Shown one piece after another: positions 50,886 to 60,214 of a stretch of DNA of 64,000 nucleotides. The DNA comes from Oribacterium sp. (GTDB lineage Bacteria > Bacillota_A > Clostridia > Lachnospirales > Lachnospiraceae). Every line of letters begins with the position of its first letter. Positions within the stretch are counted from its first letter, which is position 1. The DNA lies in NCBI GenBank assembly GCA_004554245.1, contig SFND01000002.1:62001-126000 (forward strand). The letters run 5' to 3'. The position numbers and the translations under genes are program-made. A model generated the notes under the pieces. It made no database searches and was not told the DNA's origin. It worked only from the letters and a program-made list of their open reading frames with translations.

Positions 50886-51123
50886 TCAGCCAGGACCCCG
50901 GAGGGCCTTCAACAGAAGCACAGTACTACGAGACCGGTGAAATCTAACCCAGGGACCCTAAGCGGCACTAGGCCCTCTGCAATCACTGAGTTTTCTTTAT
51001 GAAAACTCAGCGTTGCAGAGGGTTCCAGGGAGAGATGACACCAAGTGCCGCTAAGGGGACCTGGATTGATTTCACACGGTCCCTTCGTATGGCTTCTGTT
51101 GACGGTCCTCCGGGAACCCCTGA
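50886..51123. repeat. Palindromic element, copy D
   Basis: 238 bases between def and fmt. Outer ends TCAGCCAGGACCCC...GGGAACCCCTGA are roughly inverted. Inner arms CAACAGAAGC/GCTTCTGTTG, CCAGG/CCTGG, CCCTAAGCGGCACTAGG opposite CCAAGTGCCGCTAAGGG, CCCTCTGCA/TGCAGAGGG and the core CTGAGTTTTC/GAAAACTCAG are present, with substitutions paired relative to copy C. Confidence 0.87.
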
Positions 51124-51174
51124 CGGATTTTGTACACTTATGATGTTGTAAATGCCCTTGGATGGAGGTAAGAG

Positions 51175-52149
51175 GTGAAGGTTATTTTCATGGGAACACC
51201 GGATTTTGCGGTGGCGACGCTCGATGCACTGGTGAAGGCGGGCTATGAGATCCCGCTCGTGATTACACAGCCGGATCGTCCGAAGGGACGGCATGGTGAG
51301 GCACAGAAGAGTGATGTGCGTATCGCGGCGGAGGGCTACGGAATCCGTGTAGCGACGCCGGAGCGGATCCGGAAGGATGAGGCGCTGAAGGCAGAGATGC
51401 GTGCGCTCGCACCGGATGTGATCGTCGTGACGGCATTCGGACAGATCCTGCCGAAGGATATCCTTGAGATACCGAAGTATGGCTGTGTCAATGTGCATGC
51501 CTCGCTGCTACCGAAGTACCGTGGCGCGGCGCCGGTGCAGTGGGCCGTGCTGAACGGCGATGCCGAGTCGGGCGTCACGACCATGCAGATGGATGAGGGC
51601 CTCGATACCGGTGATATCCTGATGATGAAGCGGATTCCGCTTGAGGCGAAGGAAACCGGCGGCACGCTCTTCGATAAGCTGGCGAAGCTCGGCGGGGAGC
51701 TGATCGTGGAGACCCTCGAGGGTCTCGAGGCCGGCAGCATCACGCCGGTGCCACAGGATGCATCCCAGGCAACGAAGGTCGGTCTTTTCACGAAGACCTC
51801 CGGTCGCATCGACTGGACGGAGGATGCGGTGGTCATCGAGCGGAAGATCCGCGGTCTGAATCCATGGCCATCCGCCTACAGCTTCCTTGGCGGGAAGCAG
51901 CTGAAGCTCTGGGATGCCGACGTACTGACGGACGCGGAGTGTAAGCAGTATCCGCTGCCGGAGGTGGCCGTGATGATGCCGGAGCAGGACAGAACGATGC
52001 CGGAGGGAACGAAGGCAGGGCATGTATATGCCGACCAGAAGATGCTGGTGGTGCGCTGTGGTCGGGGTGCACTTCTTATCCGGGAGCTGCAGCTCGAAGG
52101 CAAGAAGCGCATGAAGGCTGAGGATTTCCTGCGCGGACATCGTTTCTGA
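51175..52149 (+). CDS. fmt: Methionyl-tRNA formyltransferase
   Basis: 324 residues. The N-terminal IFMGTPDFAVATLDAL and the signature SLLPKYRGAAPVQWAVLNGD near residue 111 are clear. It formylates Met-tRNA for initiation, using 10-formyl-THF, the product of Fhs. The C-terminal OB-type domain is present. GTG start, with GGAGG 8 bases upstream. Separated from def by element copy D. Confidence 0.96.
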   Translation: MKVIFMGTPDFAVATLDALVKAGYEIPLVITQPDRPKGRHGEAQKSDVRIAAEGYGIRVATPERIRKDEALKAEMRALAPDVIVVTAFGQILPKDILEIPKYGCVNVHASLLPKYRGAAPVQWAVLNGDAESGVTTMQMDEGLDTGDILMMKRIPLEAKETGGTLFDKLAKLGGELIVETLEGLEAGSITPVPQDASQATKVGLFTKTSGRIDWTEDAVVIERKIRGLNPWPSAYSFLGGKQLKLWDADVLTDAECKQYPLPEVAVMMPEQDRTMPEGTKAGHVYADQKMLVVRCGRGALLIRELQLEGKKRMKAEDFLRGHRF

Positions 52150-52217
52150 TTCTTCAGATAAAGTTTAGACTTTTTACATACACTGATCACGAATATGTCG
52201 TACACTGTAGGGCACAG

Positions 52218-52290
52218 CTTTGAATACGTTCGCCACTAAGGCATCACGGGGACCCCCGCGCCCTACGGGCGGCACTCCCCCGTGATATTT
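52218..52290. repeat. Dispersed hairpin repeat, short copy (relative of 8009-8155)
   Basis: AGCTTTGAATACGTTCGCC (52218-52236), then ATCACGGGG...CCCCGTGAT enclosing CGCCCTACGGGCG. Compared with the 8-kb copy it lacks about 60 bases, including the 12-bp hairpin. The repeat ends about 10 bases before the yugP ribosome site. Confidence 0.75.
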
Positions 52291-52308
52291 ATGGCAGGAG
52301 GAAATACT

Positions 52309-53022
52309 ATGTACGGTTACTATGGATATCCGATGTTTTATGATCCGACCTATGTACTGGTACTGATCGGCGTCATCGTCTCGATGCTGGCAAGTGCCAA
52401 TGTCAACCGGACCTTTCAGAAATATGCGAAGATCGGCGCACGCGCCGGCATTACCGGTGCGGATGCCGCACGCCTGATCCTGAGCCGGAACGACATCACG
52501 AATGTCCGTGTGCAGGGGATCGCCGGAAATCTGACGGATAATTATGTGCCGAGTAAGAAAGTTCTGAACCTGAGTGAATCAACCATCAACAGCCACTCGA
52601 TCGCAGCCATCGGTGTCGCGGCCCATGAGTGCGGGCATGCGATCCAGGATCACGTCTGCTACGGGCCGCTGGTGCTGACGCGCACGATCACGCCGGCCTG
52701 TGCCGTCGCTTCGAAGATCTCGATTCCGTTGATCTTTTTCGGGATCCTCATCAGCTGGTCGCCGCTCATCAAAATCGGCATCATCGCCTTTATCGTGGCG
52801 ATCTCGATCCAGCTGCTGACCCTTCCGGTCGAGTTCGACGCATCCCGCCGCGCGGTGAAGACGCTGCGCGAGAATCAGGTGCTGACCGAAGAGGAGCTTG
52901 ACGGCGTGAAGGCGGTTCTGACAGCCGCCGCACTTACCTATGTCGCCGCGGCGGCATCGTCTCTGCTGCAGTTCCTTCGACTGCTGATCCTGACGAGGGG
53001 CAGCCGGCGAAGTGACGACTGA
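52309..53022 (+). CDS. YugP-type zinc metallopeptidase
   Basis: 237 residues. An N-terminal membrane segment, the metal motif AAHECGHAIQ (H106, E107, H110), two more membrane segments and a C-terminal AALTYVAAAASSLLQFLRLL match the YugP/zinc metallopeptidase family (PF04298). ATG 52309 has CAGGAGG 6 bases upstream. It sits between fmt and rsmB, its usual clostridial neighbours. Substrate unknown. Confidence 0.92.
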   Translation: MYGYYGYPMFYDPTYVLVLIGVIVSMLASANVNRTFQKYAKIGARAGITGADAARLILSRNDITNVRVQGIAGNLTDNYVPSKKVLNLSESTINSHSIAAIGVAAHECGHAIQDHVCYGPLVLTRTITPACAVASKISIPLIFFGILISWSPLIKIGIIAFIVAISIQLLTLPVEFDASRRAVKTLRENQVLTEEELDGVKAVLTAAALTYVAAAASSLLQFLRLLILTRGSRRSDD

Positions 53023-53066
53023 CGCTACACGGCATATTAAAGAGAGGAAACTGCAAAGAATCATTT

Positions 53067-54404
53067 ATGGTGAATAAGAATCAGCGAAAAAAAACGACCC
53101 GGGCAGAGGGCCCGCTGCATAAATTTATGCATGCCGGAAAGAAAAAAATATCAGAGATTTCGAGAGAAAAGACCGCAGCGACGCCGCGGTCTATTGCTGT
53201 ACTTAGCCTTATGAAGATCCTTGAGGAGAAGAAGCTCTCGCATATCGTGCTGCGTGATGCACTGTCGGCGTATCCGGACTGGACGCCGCGCGACCGTGCC
53301 TTCGTGACACGACTCGTCGAGGGAACCCTCGAGTATACGATCCAGATCGACTTCATCCTGAACCAGATCAGTAAGACCCATACGAAAAACATGGAGCCCC
53401 TGGTTCGGACGGTGCTCCGCATGGGCAGCTACCAGATTCTCTACATGGATAAGGTGCCGGACAGTGCGGCCATCAACGAGGCGGTCGAGCTCGTGAAGAG
53501 CCAGGAGGACAAGGCCTTTTTCCTGAGCGGCTTCGTGAATGGCGTTCTTCGGAGTGTTTCCCGGGATAAGGAAATCATCTTCCAGAACCTCGCCCATACC
53601 GGAAAGACACCGGCCTATATCCGCTACAGTGTGCCGCTCTGGATGTACGATGCACTGAAGAAGGTCTATGGACGGGAGGAGACGGAGCGCATGCTTGCCT
53701 GGTTCCTCGAGGGTGAAAAGAAGAACTTCGTCCGCTTCCAGGATGGACACTGTGAGGAGATGGAGGGCGACATCGTGCACAGCGAGGCCTTCCAGCGCGG
53801 TGAGATCACGATTCAGGACTACGCATCACAGCAGGTCGGCATCGAAGCCGATCCGCAGCCGGGCGACCAGGTCGTCGATGTCTGCGCGGCACCGGGCGGC
53901 AAGAGCTGCCATATCGCGGCCCTCCTCGAGGGAACGGGCCATGTCGATGCGCGGGACCTCACGGAAGCGAAGGTGGCGCTCATCGAGCAGAACATCGCAC
54001 GGCAGCAGCTTACGAATATCACGGCGCAGGTGCACGATGCACGCACGCCGGACCCGACGCTGCTGGATGACGCCGGACAGGGAACGGCAGATATCGTCAT
54101 CGCCGATCTCCCGTGCTCCGGTCTCGGTATCCTCGGGAAGAAGCCGGATATCCGCTTCAACGCGAGCCGTGAGGGCATCCGGGAGCTGCAGAAGCTGCAG
54201 CGCGAGATCCTCGATACGGTATGTACCTATGTGAAGCCGGGCGGAAAGCTACTGTACTCCACCTGCACACTGACGAAGGAAGAAAATGAAGACAACCGGG
54301 AGTATATCCTCGCGAAGGGCGGCTTCACCCTCCTGAAGGAGCGGAAGTTCCTGCCGGGTGCGCCATCCGACGGGTTTTATCTTACGGTATTTCGAAAAGA
54401 ATGA
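53067..54404 (+). CDS. rsmB: 16S rRNA (cytosine(967)-C5)-methyltransferase
   Basis: 445 residues. The N-terminal NusB-like domain has SHIVLRDALSAYPDW and VRTVLRMGSYQILYM. The SAM domain has VDVCAAPGGKSCHIAALL near residue 272, DLPCSGLGILGKKPD near residue 348 and YSTCTL with the catalytic Cys. It methylates C967 of 16S rRNA. No other start is strongly favoured; the stop overlaps rlmN by four bases (ATGA), indicating coupling. Confidence 0.94.
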   Translation: MVNKNQRKKTTRAEGPLHKFMHAGKKKISEISREKTAATPRSIAVLSLMKILEEKKLSHIVLRDALSAYPDWTPRDRAFVTRLVEGTLEYTIQIDFILNQISKTHTKNMEPLVRTVLRMGSYQILYMDKVPDSAAINEAVELVKSQEDKAFFLSGFVNGVLRSVSRDKEIIFQNLAHTGKTPAYIRYSVPLWMYDALKKVYGREETERMLAWFLEGEKKNFVRFQDGHCEEMEGDIVHSEAFQRGEITIQDYASQQVGIEADPQPGDQVVDVCAAPGGKSCHIAALLEGTGHVDARDLTEAKVALIEQNIARQQLTNITAQVHDARTPDPTLLDDAGQGTADIVIADLPCSGLGILGKKPDIRFNASREGIRELQKLQREILDTVCTYVKPGGKLLYSTCTLTKEENEDNREYILAKGGFTLLKERKFLPGAPSDGFYLTVFRKE

Positions 54405-55468
54405 AGAATTTACGCGATTTAGAAATTAACGATTTGAAAAAGCTGCTTGAGGAGATGGGCGAGAAGCCATTCCGTGCGAAGCAGATCTATACCTGGCTGC
54501 ACCAGAATCTGGTGGAGCACTACGACGAGATGACGAACATCTCGAAGGGACTCCGCGATCGGCTGAGTGCGGAGTACAGTGTGGCCCTGCCGGAAACGGT
54601 GGAGGTGCTTACCTCAAAGATCGATGGTACGAAGAAATTTATCTTCCGTATGCAGGACGGACATGTCATCGAGTCCGTCTGGATGGAGTACCAGCACGGG
54701 CACAGTGTCTGTATCTCCTCCCAGGTCGGCTGCCGCATGGGCTGCAAGTTCTGTGCATCGACGCTCGACGGCCTCGCACGGAATCTGACGAGCGGAGAGA
54801 TGCTCGGACAGATCTACCAGATCCAGCGTACGACCGGTGCCCGGGTCGATAACATCGTCATCATGGGCTCCGGCGAACCGCTTGACAACTACGATGAGTT
54901 CACCCGTTTCATCCGCATGATCTCGGATGAAAACGGACTCCATATCTCGCGACGGAACATCACGATCTCGACCTGCGGTCTGGTGCCGAAGATCCGGCAG
55001 CTGGCGGATGAAAATTACGGGATCACGCTGGCACTCAGCCTGCATGCGCCGAACGACGAGACACGGAAGACCCTGATGCCGATCGCAAACAAATATTCGC
55101 TCTCGGAGATCATGCCGGCCATCGAGTACTACTTCGAGAAGACCGGTCGACGGGTGACCTTCGAGTATTCCGTCGTCGAGGGTGTCAACGATAATAAGGC
55201 GGAAGCGATGGAGCTTGTGAAGCTCATCCGCAGCATGAAGAACGGCGGGAAGCTCCAGTGCCACGTGAACCTGATTCCGGTGAATCCGATCAAGGAGCGG
55301 GACTGGAAGCGACCGGATCGCTCGAAGGTCGAGGCCTTCCAGCATATTCTGGAGAGGAACGGCATCGCGGCGACGATCCGCCGGGAGATGGGCTCCGACA
55401 TCTCGGGCTCCTGCGGTCAGCTCCGCCGGGATTACCTCGAGACGGAGGGCATCGATTCGAAGGCGTAG
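54401..55468 (+). CDS. rlmN: 23S rRNA (adenine(2503)-C2)-methyltransferase, radical SAM
   Basis: 355 residues. The radical SAM cluster ligands are C111, C115 and C118 in CRMGCKFC. The second conserved Cys lies near the C terminus in GSDISGSCGQL. It methylates A2503 of 23S rRNA and some tRNAs at A37. ATG 54401 overlaps the rsmB stop. Confidence 0.96.
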   Translation: MKNLRDLEINDLKKLLEEMGEKPFRAKQIYTWLHQNLVEHYDEMTNISKGLRDRLSAEYSVALPETVEVLTSKIDGTKKFIFRMQDGHVIESVWMEYQHGHSVCISSQVGCRMGCKFCASTLDGLARNLTSGEMLGQIYQIQRTTGARVDNIVIMGSGEPLDNYDEFTRFIRMISDENGLHISRRNITISTCGLVPKIRQLADENYGITLALSLHAPNDETRKTLMPIANKYSLSEIMPAIEYYFEKTGRRVTFEYSVVEGVNDNKAEAMELVKLIRSMKNGGKLQCHVNLIPVNPIKERDWKRPDRSKVEAFQHILERNGIAATIRREMGSDISGSCGQLRRDYLETEGIDSKA

Positions 55469-55601
55469 GGAGTGAAACGAGGCGCTGGAGGATGCGCGAA
55501 GCTTCGTATCGCCGTGGAGGCCACGAGGGACTGCGAAGTGAGGATGTCGAGGACGTCAGCATTGAACCACGATGATGAAGTGACGAAGTGACAGGTGAAG
55601 C
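55469..55601. other. Gap between rlmN and the PP2C gene
   Basis: 133 bases with irregular GAAGTGA/GAGGATG-like short repeats but no gene. It may be degenerate sequence; the pair upstream and pair downstream would usually be closer. Confidence 0.4.
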
Positions 55602-56351
55602 ATGATGGACTTTTTTGCGAAAACCGATAAGGGACAGCGGCGGCGTATGAACCAGGATTACGTCTTCGCGAGCGATCAGCCGGTGGGAACACTACCGAAT
55701 CTTTTCCTGCTCGCAGACGGGATGGGCGGACATAAGGCGGGGGACTATGCCTCCCGCTATGCGGTCGATGAGCTCCGGCGTTATATCGAGAAGGCTGCGC
55801 AGCCACAGCCGGAGATCCGCCTGCTGCAGGAGGGAATACGTGACGTGAACCAGCGGCTCTACCGCCTGGCGCAGCAGAATCCGAATCTGAGCGGGATGGG
55901 CACGACGCTCGTGATCGCGCTGATCGAGGGGCCGAATCTGACCGTCGGTAATATCGGCGATTCCCGGGCATACCTCATCCATGGGAACAGCATCCGACAG
56001 ATCACACGGGACCACTCCTATGTCGAGGAGATGGTACGGCGTGGTCTCATGCGGCGTGGCTCGAAGGAGTATATGGCGTCCCGCAATATCATCACGCGGG
56101 CCGTGGGCATCGAGCCGCAGGTGGAGGCTGATTTCTTCGAGATCGAGCTCAGTGAGGGCGATTATCTGCTGCTCTGCTCGGACGGTCTCTCCAACATGGT
56201 GGACAATGAAAGCATCCGAAACATCATTCGTGAGCACAGCACGGTACAGGAAAAGGTACAGGCGCTCATCGATATGGCAAACATCAACGGCGGGAAGGAC
56301 AATATCGGCATCGTTCTGACCGGCCCTTACCGAGAGGAGGCGACGATATGA
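55602..56351 (+). CDS. PP2C-family serine/threonine phosphatase
   Basis: 249 residues. Metal-binding motifs RRRMNQDYVF near residue 15, LLADGMGGHKAGD near residue 38, GDSRAYLI near residue 119, and LLLCSDGLSNMV and GGKDNIGIV at the C-terminal end identify the Stp/PrpC family. It should reverse phosphorylation by the PASTA kinase next to it. AGGTGAAG lies upstream; ATG 55605 is a close alternative start. The stop overlaps the kinase start (ATGA). Confidence 0.94.
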   Translation: MMDFFAKTDKGQRRRMNQDYVFASDQPVGTLPNLFLLADGMGGHKAGDYASRYAVDELRRYIEKAAQPQPEIRLLQEGIRDVNQRLYRLAQQNPNLSGMGTTLVIALIEGPNLTVGNIGDSRAYLIHGNSIRQITRDHSYVEEMVRRGLMRRGSKEYMASRNIITRAVGIEPQVEADFFEIELSEGDYLLLCSDGLSNMVDNESIRNIIREHSTVQEKVQALIDMANINGGKDNIGIVLTGPYREEATI

Positions 56352-58501
56352 TGCTGGAGCAGGGACAGGTGCTCGACGAACGTTATGAGATCGATACGCT
56401 GATCGGACAGGGTGGCATGAGCTATGTCTATCGTGCCAACGACCGGAAGATGGGGCGTGTGGTCGCGATCAAGGTCCTGAAGGAGGAGTACTGCGAGGAT
56501 GAGGATTTCATCCGGAAGTTTCAGAATGAGGCCCAGGCAGCGGCGAAGCTGAATCATCCGAACATCGTCGCGGTGTATGACATCGTCGATAATCCGGAGA
56601 CGAAGCTGCACTATATCGTGATGGAGCTCGTCGAGGGTATCACACTGAAAAACTATATCAAGCGTGCGGGACGCATGGACTCGCAGGAGACCATCGCCAT
56701 CGCGCTGCAGGCGGCGGCCGGTATCGAGCTCGCGCATAAGATGGGCATCGTGCACCGGGATATCAAGCCGCAGAACATCATCGTCGACAGTGAGGGAAAT
56801 GTGAAGGTGGCGGATTTCGGGATCGCCCGTGCCGCGACGCAGCAGACGGTCAATGCGACCGTCATGGGCTCTGTCCACTATATTTCGCCGGAACAGGCCC
56901 GCTCTGGGCAGTCGGATGAGCGTTCGGATATCTACAGCTTCGGCTGTACGATGTATGAGATGCTGACGGGCAAGGTGCCGTATGATGGCGACACCTCGGT
57001 GTCCGTCGTCTTCGCACACCTCGAGAATCCGATCCCGCACGTGAAGGAGCTGGTGCCGGATGTGTACCCTGCCCTCGATATGGCGGTGTACAAGTGCATG
57101 CAGAAGAAGGGAAAGCTTCGCTACCAGCACATCGGCGAGCTGATGGAGGACCTCCGGAAGGCACTGAAGGATCCGAGCGGTTCCTTCATGTCCGGGGAGA
57201 TGCCGGAGGACCTCAGTGAGACCCGGGTGCTCTCTCCGCGGGAGCTGAATCAGCTAAAGCACCGGCAGAAGCTTCGGAGGAAGCTCGCACATCTCGATGA
57301 TACGGATGCACTTCCGCTCGATGATACGGAGGAAGATGAAACCAGCTTCCACATGACGAAGATCTACCGTGTGATCGTCGGTGTCTGTATCCTGCTGATC
57401 ATCGTGCTCGTGCTGATCATCGGCCGCAATATGTTCTCCTTCTTCCGGGACAGCCGGACGGCGCTGGAAACGAGTCAGCCGATCGAGGCCTCCACCGAAA
57501 CGACGGAGGTGGCGACGATCAATATCACGATCTCCGCGCTCGATAACCTGCTTCCGAACATCCTCGGAAAGACGGTGGCGGAGGCGGAGGACTATCTCGG
57601 AGACTATCATATCCATCTCCGGAGCGCGAAGGAAAGCTTCTCGGATCAGTATCCGACGGAGGGCACGATCATCGCTTACCAGAAGAAGATCCAGAACGGC
57701 AGCACCCTCGATGTGACCGTGTCGAAGGGCGCAGAGACCATCCGCTTCTATGATCCGGCAACGCCGGATAAACTGGATGCACTTCATGCCGTGAAGTGTG
57801 ACACCCTGGTCGAGGCGCTGGAAAAACGAAAAATCAATTATAAGATCCAGGACGCGTTCTCCGACACGGTGCCGCTGGGCTATGTCATCAGCACGAACAA
57901 GCCGGATACCAGCGGAACATCGATGCTGATCATCACGCGTTCCGCCGGGTCTGCGAGCGAGAATGGCATGGCGCTGGTCCCGGAGCTGCGTACGCTTAGT
58001 GAGGACGATGCGCTGAGCACGCTGGAGGATGCAGGACTCACACTTGAGGGCATCGACTCTGTGCCGGATGCTGAGCATGAGGAGAATACGGTCATCGACC
58101 AGAGTCTGACACCTGGATCCGTGGTCCTGAAGGGGACGACGATCTCGCTCACGGTTTCCTCCGGCTCCGACGGAGAGACGAGTCAGAAGAGCACCACGAC
58201 CGACGGTCAGGGTGACTGGTACGGCTCGATCAACACGGCCGTAAAGATCGGCGGTGAGACCAGTCCGGCGGCAGATACACGGCGGATCATCCTGATCCGT
58301 CTCTGTCAGGAAATCGATGGTGCGGAGCGCTATACGACGCTTCAGGAAGCGCGAAGCTATGAAGCCGGCACCGAGCTTCAGGTCGTGATCCCGAACATCC
58401 GGGGTGCAGCCGGCATCGGAAAGGGCACCGTCGAAATCGTCGATGCATCGAACGATACCGTCATCGCATCCTATACTGTGAATTTCGCACCACGTACCTA
58501 G
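56348..58501 (+). CDS. pknB: Serine/threonine protein kinase with PASTA domains
   Basis: 717 residues. The N-terminal kinase has IGQGGMSYVYRA (residues 19-30), the Lys in VAIKVL (K42), HRDIKPQNIIVD near residue 135 and DFGIARA near residue 157. One membrane segment lies at about 338-358. Three external PASTA-like repeats span residues of about 395-610, and a Thr/Ser-rich end domain follows. The PASTA region senses muropeptides or lipid II. It is paired with a PP2C phosphatase immediately upstream. Likely controls cell-wall growth and division. Confidence 0.95.
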   Translation: MMLEQGQVLDERYEIDTLIGQGGMSYVYRANDRKMGRVVAIKVLKEEYCEDEDFIRKFQNEAQAAAKLNHPNIVAVYDIVDNPETKLHYIVMELVEGITLKNYIKRAGRMDSQETIAIALQAAAGIELAHKMGIVHRDIKPQNIIVDSEGNVKVADFGIARAATQQTVNATVMGSVHYISPEQARSGQSDERSDIYSFGCTMYEMLTGKVPYDGDTSVSVVFAHLENPIPHVKELVPDVYPALDMAVYKCMQKKGKLRYQHIGELMEDLRKALKDPSGSFMSGEMPEDLSETRVLSPRELNQLKHRQKLRRKLAHLDDTDALPLDDTEEDETSFHMTKIYRVIVGVCILLIIVLVLIIGRNMFSFFRDSRTALETSQPIEASTETTEVATINITISALDNLLPNILGKTVAEAEDYLGDYHIHLRSAKESFSDQYPTEGTIIAYQKKIQNGSTLDVTVSKGAETIRFYDPATPDKLDALHAVKCDTLVEALEKRKINYKIQDAFSDTVPLGYVISTNKPDTSGTSMLIITRSAGSASENGMALVPELRTLSEDDALSTLEDAGLTLEGIDSVPDAEHEENTVIDQSLTPGSVVLKGTTISLTVSSGSDGETSQKSTTTDGQGDWYGSINTAVKIGGETSPAADTRRIILIRLCQEIDGAERYTTLQEARSYEAGTELQVVIPNIRGAAGIGKGTVEIVDASNDTVIASYTVNFAPRT

Positions 58502-58512
58502 AGAGGTAATGC

Positions 58513-59499
58513 ATGGCTTTAAAAGGTAAAATTTACAAGGGCATCGGTGGCTTCTACTATGTCCATACCCCGGAGGGCGACTATGAGTGCCGCGCGAAGG
58601 GTATCTTCCGAAACCGGAACGAGAAGCCGCTCGTCGGTGATGATGCGGAGATCGAAGCGGTACAGGATTCAGAGAAGGAGCATGAGGGCTCCGTCATCCG
58701 CATCCTTCCGCGGAAAAATCAGCTGATCCGGCCGGCCGTCGCGAACGTCGACCAGGCGGTCGTCATCTTCGCACTCCGCCATCCGGATCCGAATCTGAAC
58801 CTGCTCGACCGCTTCCTCATCCATATGGAGCAGCGGGAGATCCCGGTGGTGATCTTCTTTAATAAGGTGGACCTCGTGCAGCCAGGCGAGGATCCGACAG
58901 AGGAAGAAGAAACGATGCCGGAGGAGCGCGATGCCTGGAAGAAGAAAAAGTCACGGGCGAAAACGATCCCGGAGATCCATGCGGAGCACCCGGAGATGAT
59001 TCCGGAGATCTACCGCGCGGCGGGCTATCCGGTGCTCGAAATCAGCACCCGGAACGAGGACAGTCTGCCGAAGATCATGGAGGTACTGCGCGGAAAGACC
59101 ACCGTTCTTTCCGGGCCGAGCGGGGTCGGCAAGTCTTCGCTCACGAACCTCATCCATCCGGCTGCAAACATGGAAACCGGGGAGCTCAGTAAGAAGATCG
59201 AGCGTGGGAAGAATACGACCCGTCACTCGGAGTTCTTTTATATCGATGACGAGACCTATGTGCTCGATACACCGGGCTTCACCTCGCTCTATGTGACGGA
59301 TATCGAACCGGAGCGGCTGATGTACTACTTCCCGGAGTTTGAGGACTACCGCAGCGCGTGCCGCTTCAACACCTGCGTGCACGTCGGTGAAAAGGACTGT
59401 GCGGTGAAGCGTGCCGTCGCGGAAGGAAAGATCGCTCGCGAGCGCTATGAAAGCTATGTCATGCTCTATCAGGAGCTGAAGGAGCAGAAGCGATACTGA
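58513..59499 (+). CDS. rsgA: Small ribosomal subunit biogenesis GTPase
   Basis: 328 residues. The circularly permuted GTPase order is seen: NKVDLV near residue 118, GPSGVGKSSL near residue 201, then DTPGFTSL near residue 254. The C-terminal zinc segment CRFNTCVHVGEKDCAVKRAV carries the Cys and His ligands. An N-terminal OB fold is present. It acts late in 30S assembly. GAGAGG precedes the ATG. Confidence 0.95.
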   Translation: MALKGKIYKGIGGFYYVHTPEGDYECRAKGIFRNRNEKPLVGDDAEIEAVQDSEKEHEGSVIRILPRKNQLIRPAVANVDQAVVIFALRHPDPNLNLLDRFLIHMEQREIPVVIFFNKVDLVQPGEDPTEEEETMPEERDAWKKKKSRAKTIPEIHAEHPEMIPEIYRAAGYPVLEISTRNEDSLPKIMEVLRGKTTVLSGPSGVGKSSLTNLIHPAANMETGELSKKIERGKNTTRHSEFFYIDDETYVLDTPGFTSLYVTDIEPERLMYYFPEFEDYRSACRFNTCVHVGEKDCAVKRAVAEGKIARERYESYVMLYQELKEQKRY

Positions 59500-59540
59500 T
59501 TATGAAACGTCGTCTTAAGACGGCAGAGGAGAATACTACT

Positions 59541-60203
59541 ATGAATTATGATCTGTCCCCATCGATTTTATCCGCTGATTTCGGAACCCTGCGTGACGAC
59601 CTCCGTGTACTCGAGGAGGCGGGCACGAAGTACCTGCATTTCGATATGATGGATGGCGATTTTGTGCCGAATATTTCCTTCGGCATGCCGGTGATCCAGT
59701 CGGTACGTAAGGATAACCACTGCTTCTTCGATGTCCATATGATGGTAACTGAGCCGGGCCGCTACATCGACGCAGTCGCCGATGCCGGTGCGGACGGCAT
59801 CACCGTACACCAGGAGGCCTGCACACATCTCGACCGTACCCTTCAGCAGATTCGGGAGCGTGGCCTCAAGGCCGGTGTAGCCCTGAATCCGGCAACCCCG
59901 ATCAGCACCCTGGACTGTGTCCTTCCGATGCTGGACCTGGTGCTCATCATGTCGGTCAACCCGGGCTTCGGTGGGCAGAAGCTGATCCCGTATACGATCG
60001 AGAAGATCCGTGCCCTGCGGAAGCAGACGGACGCGCTCGGCCTCGAGCTGAATATCGGCATCGATGGTGGTGTTACCCTCGACAACGTGCAGGAAATCAA
60101 GGATGCCGGTGCGAACTTCTTCATCGCCGGCTCTGCCGTCTTCAAGCCACGTGAGCGTATGGTGGAGAATGTGAAGGCATTTAACGCCATCCTGCACGCA
60201 TAA
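59541..60203 (+). CDS. rpe: Ribulose-phosphate 3-epimerase
   Basis: 220 residues. SPSILSADFGTL, HFDMMDGDFVPNISFG near residue 34, HMMVTEP, VNPGFGGQ near residue 146 and GIDGGV near residue 175 are all present, including the metal-binding His and Asp. It links ribulose-5-P and xylulose-5-P in the pentose phosphate pathway. ATG 59541 with AGAGGAG upstream is preferred over an earlier frame start at 59502. Confidence 0.95.
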   Translation: MNYDLSPSILSADFGTLRDDLRVLEEAGTKYLHFDMMDGDFVPNISFGMPVIQSVRKDNHCFFDVHMMVTEPGRYIDAVADAGADGITVHQEACTHLDRTLQQIRERGLKAGVALNPATPISTLDCVLPMLDLVLIMSVNPGFGGQKLIPYTIEKIRALRKQTDALGLELNIGIDGGVTLDNVQEIKDAGANFFIAGSAVFKPRERMVENVKAFNAILHA

Positions 60204-60214
60204 AGGAGTTTTCC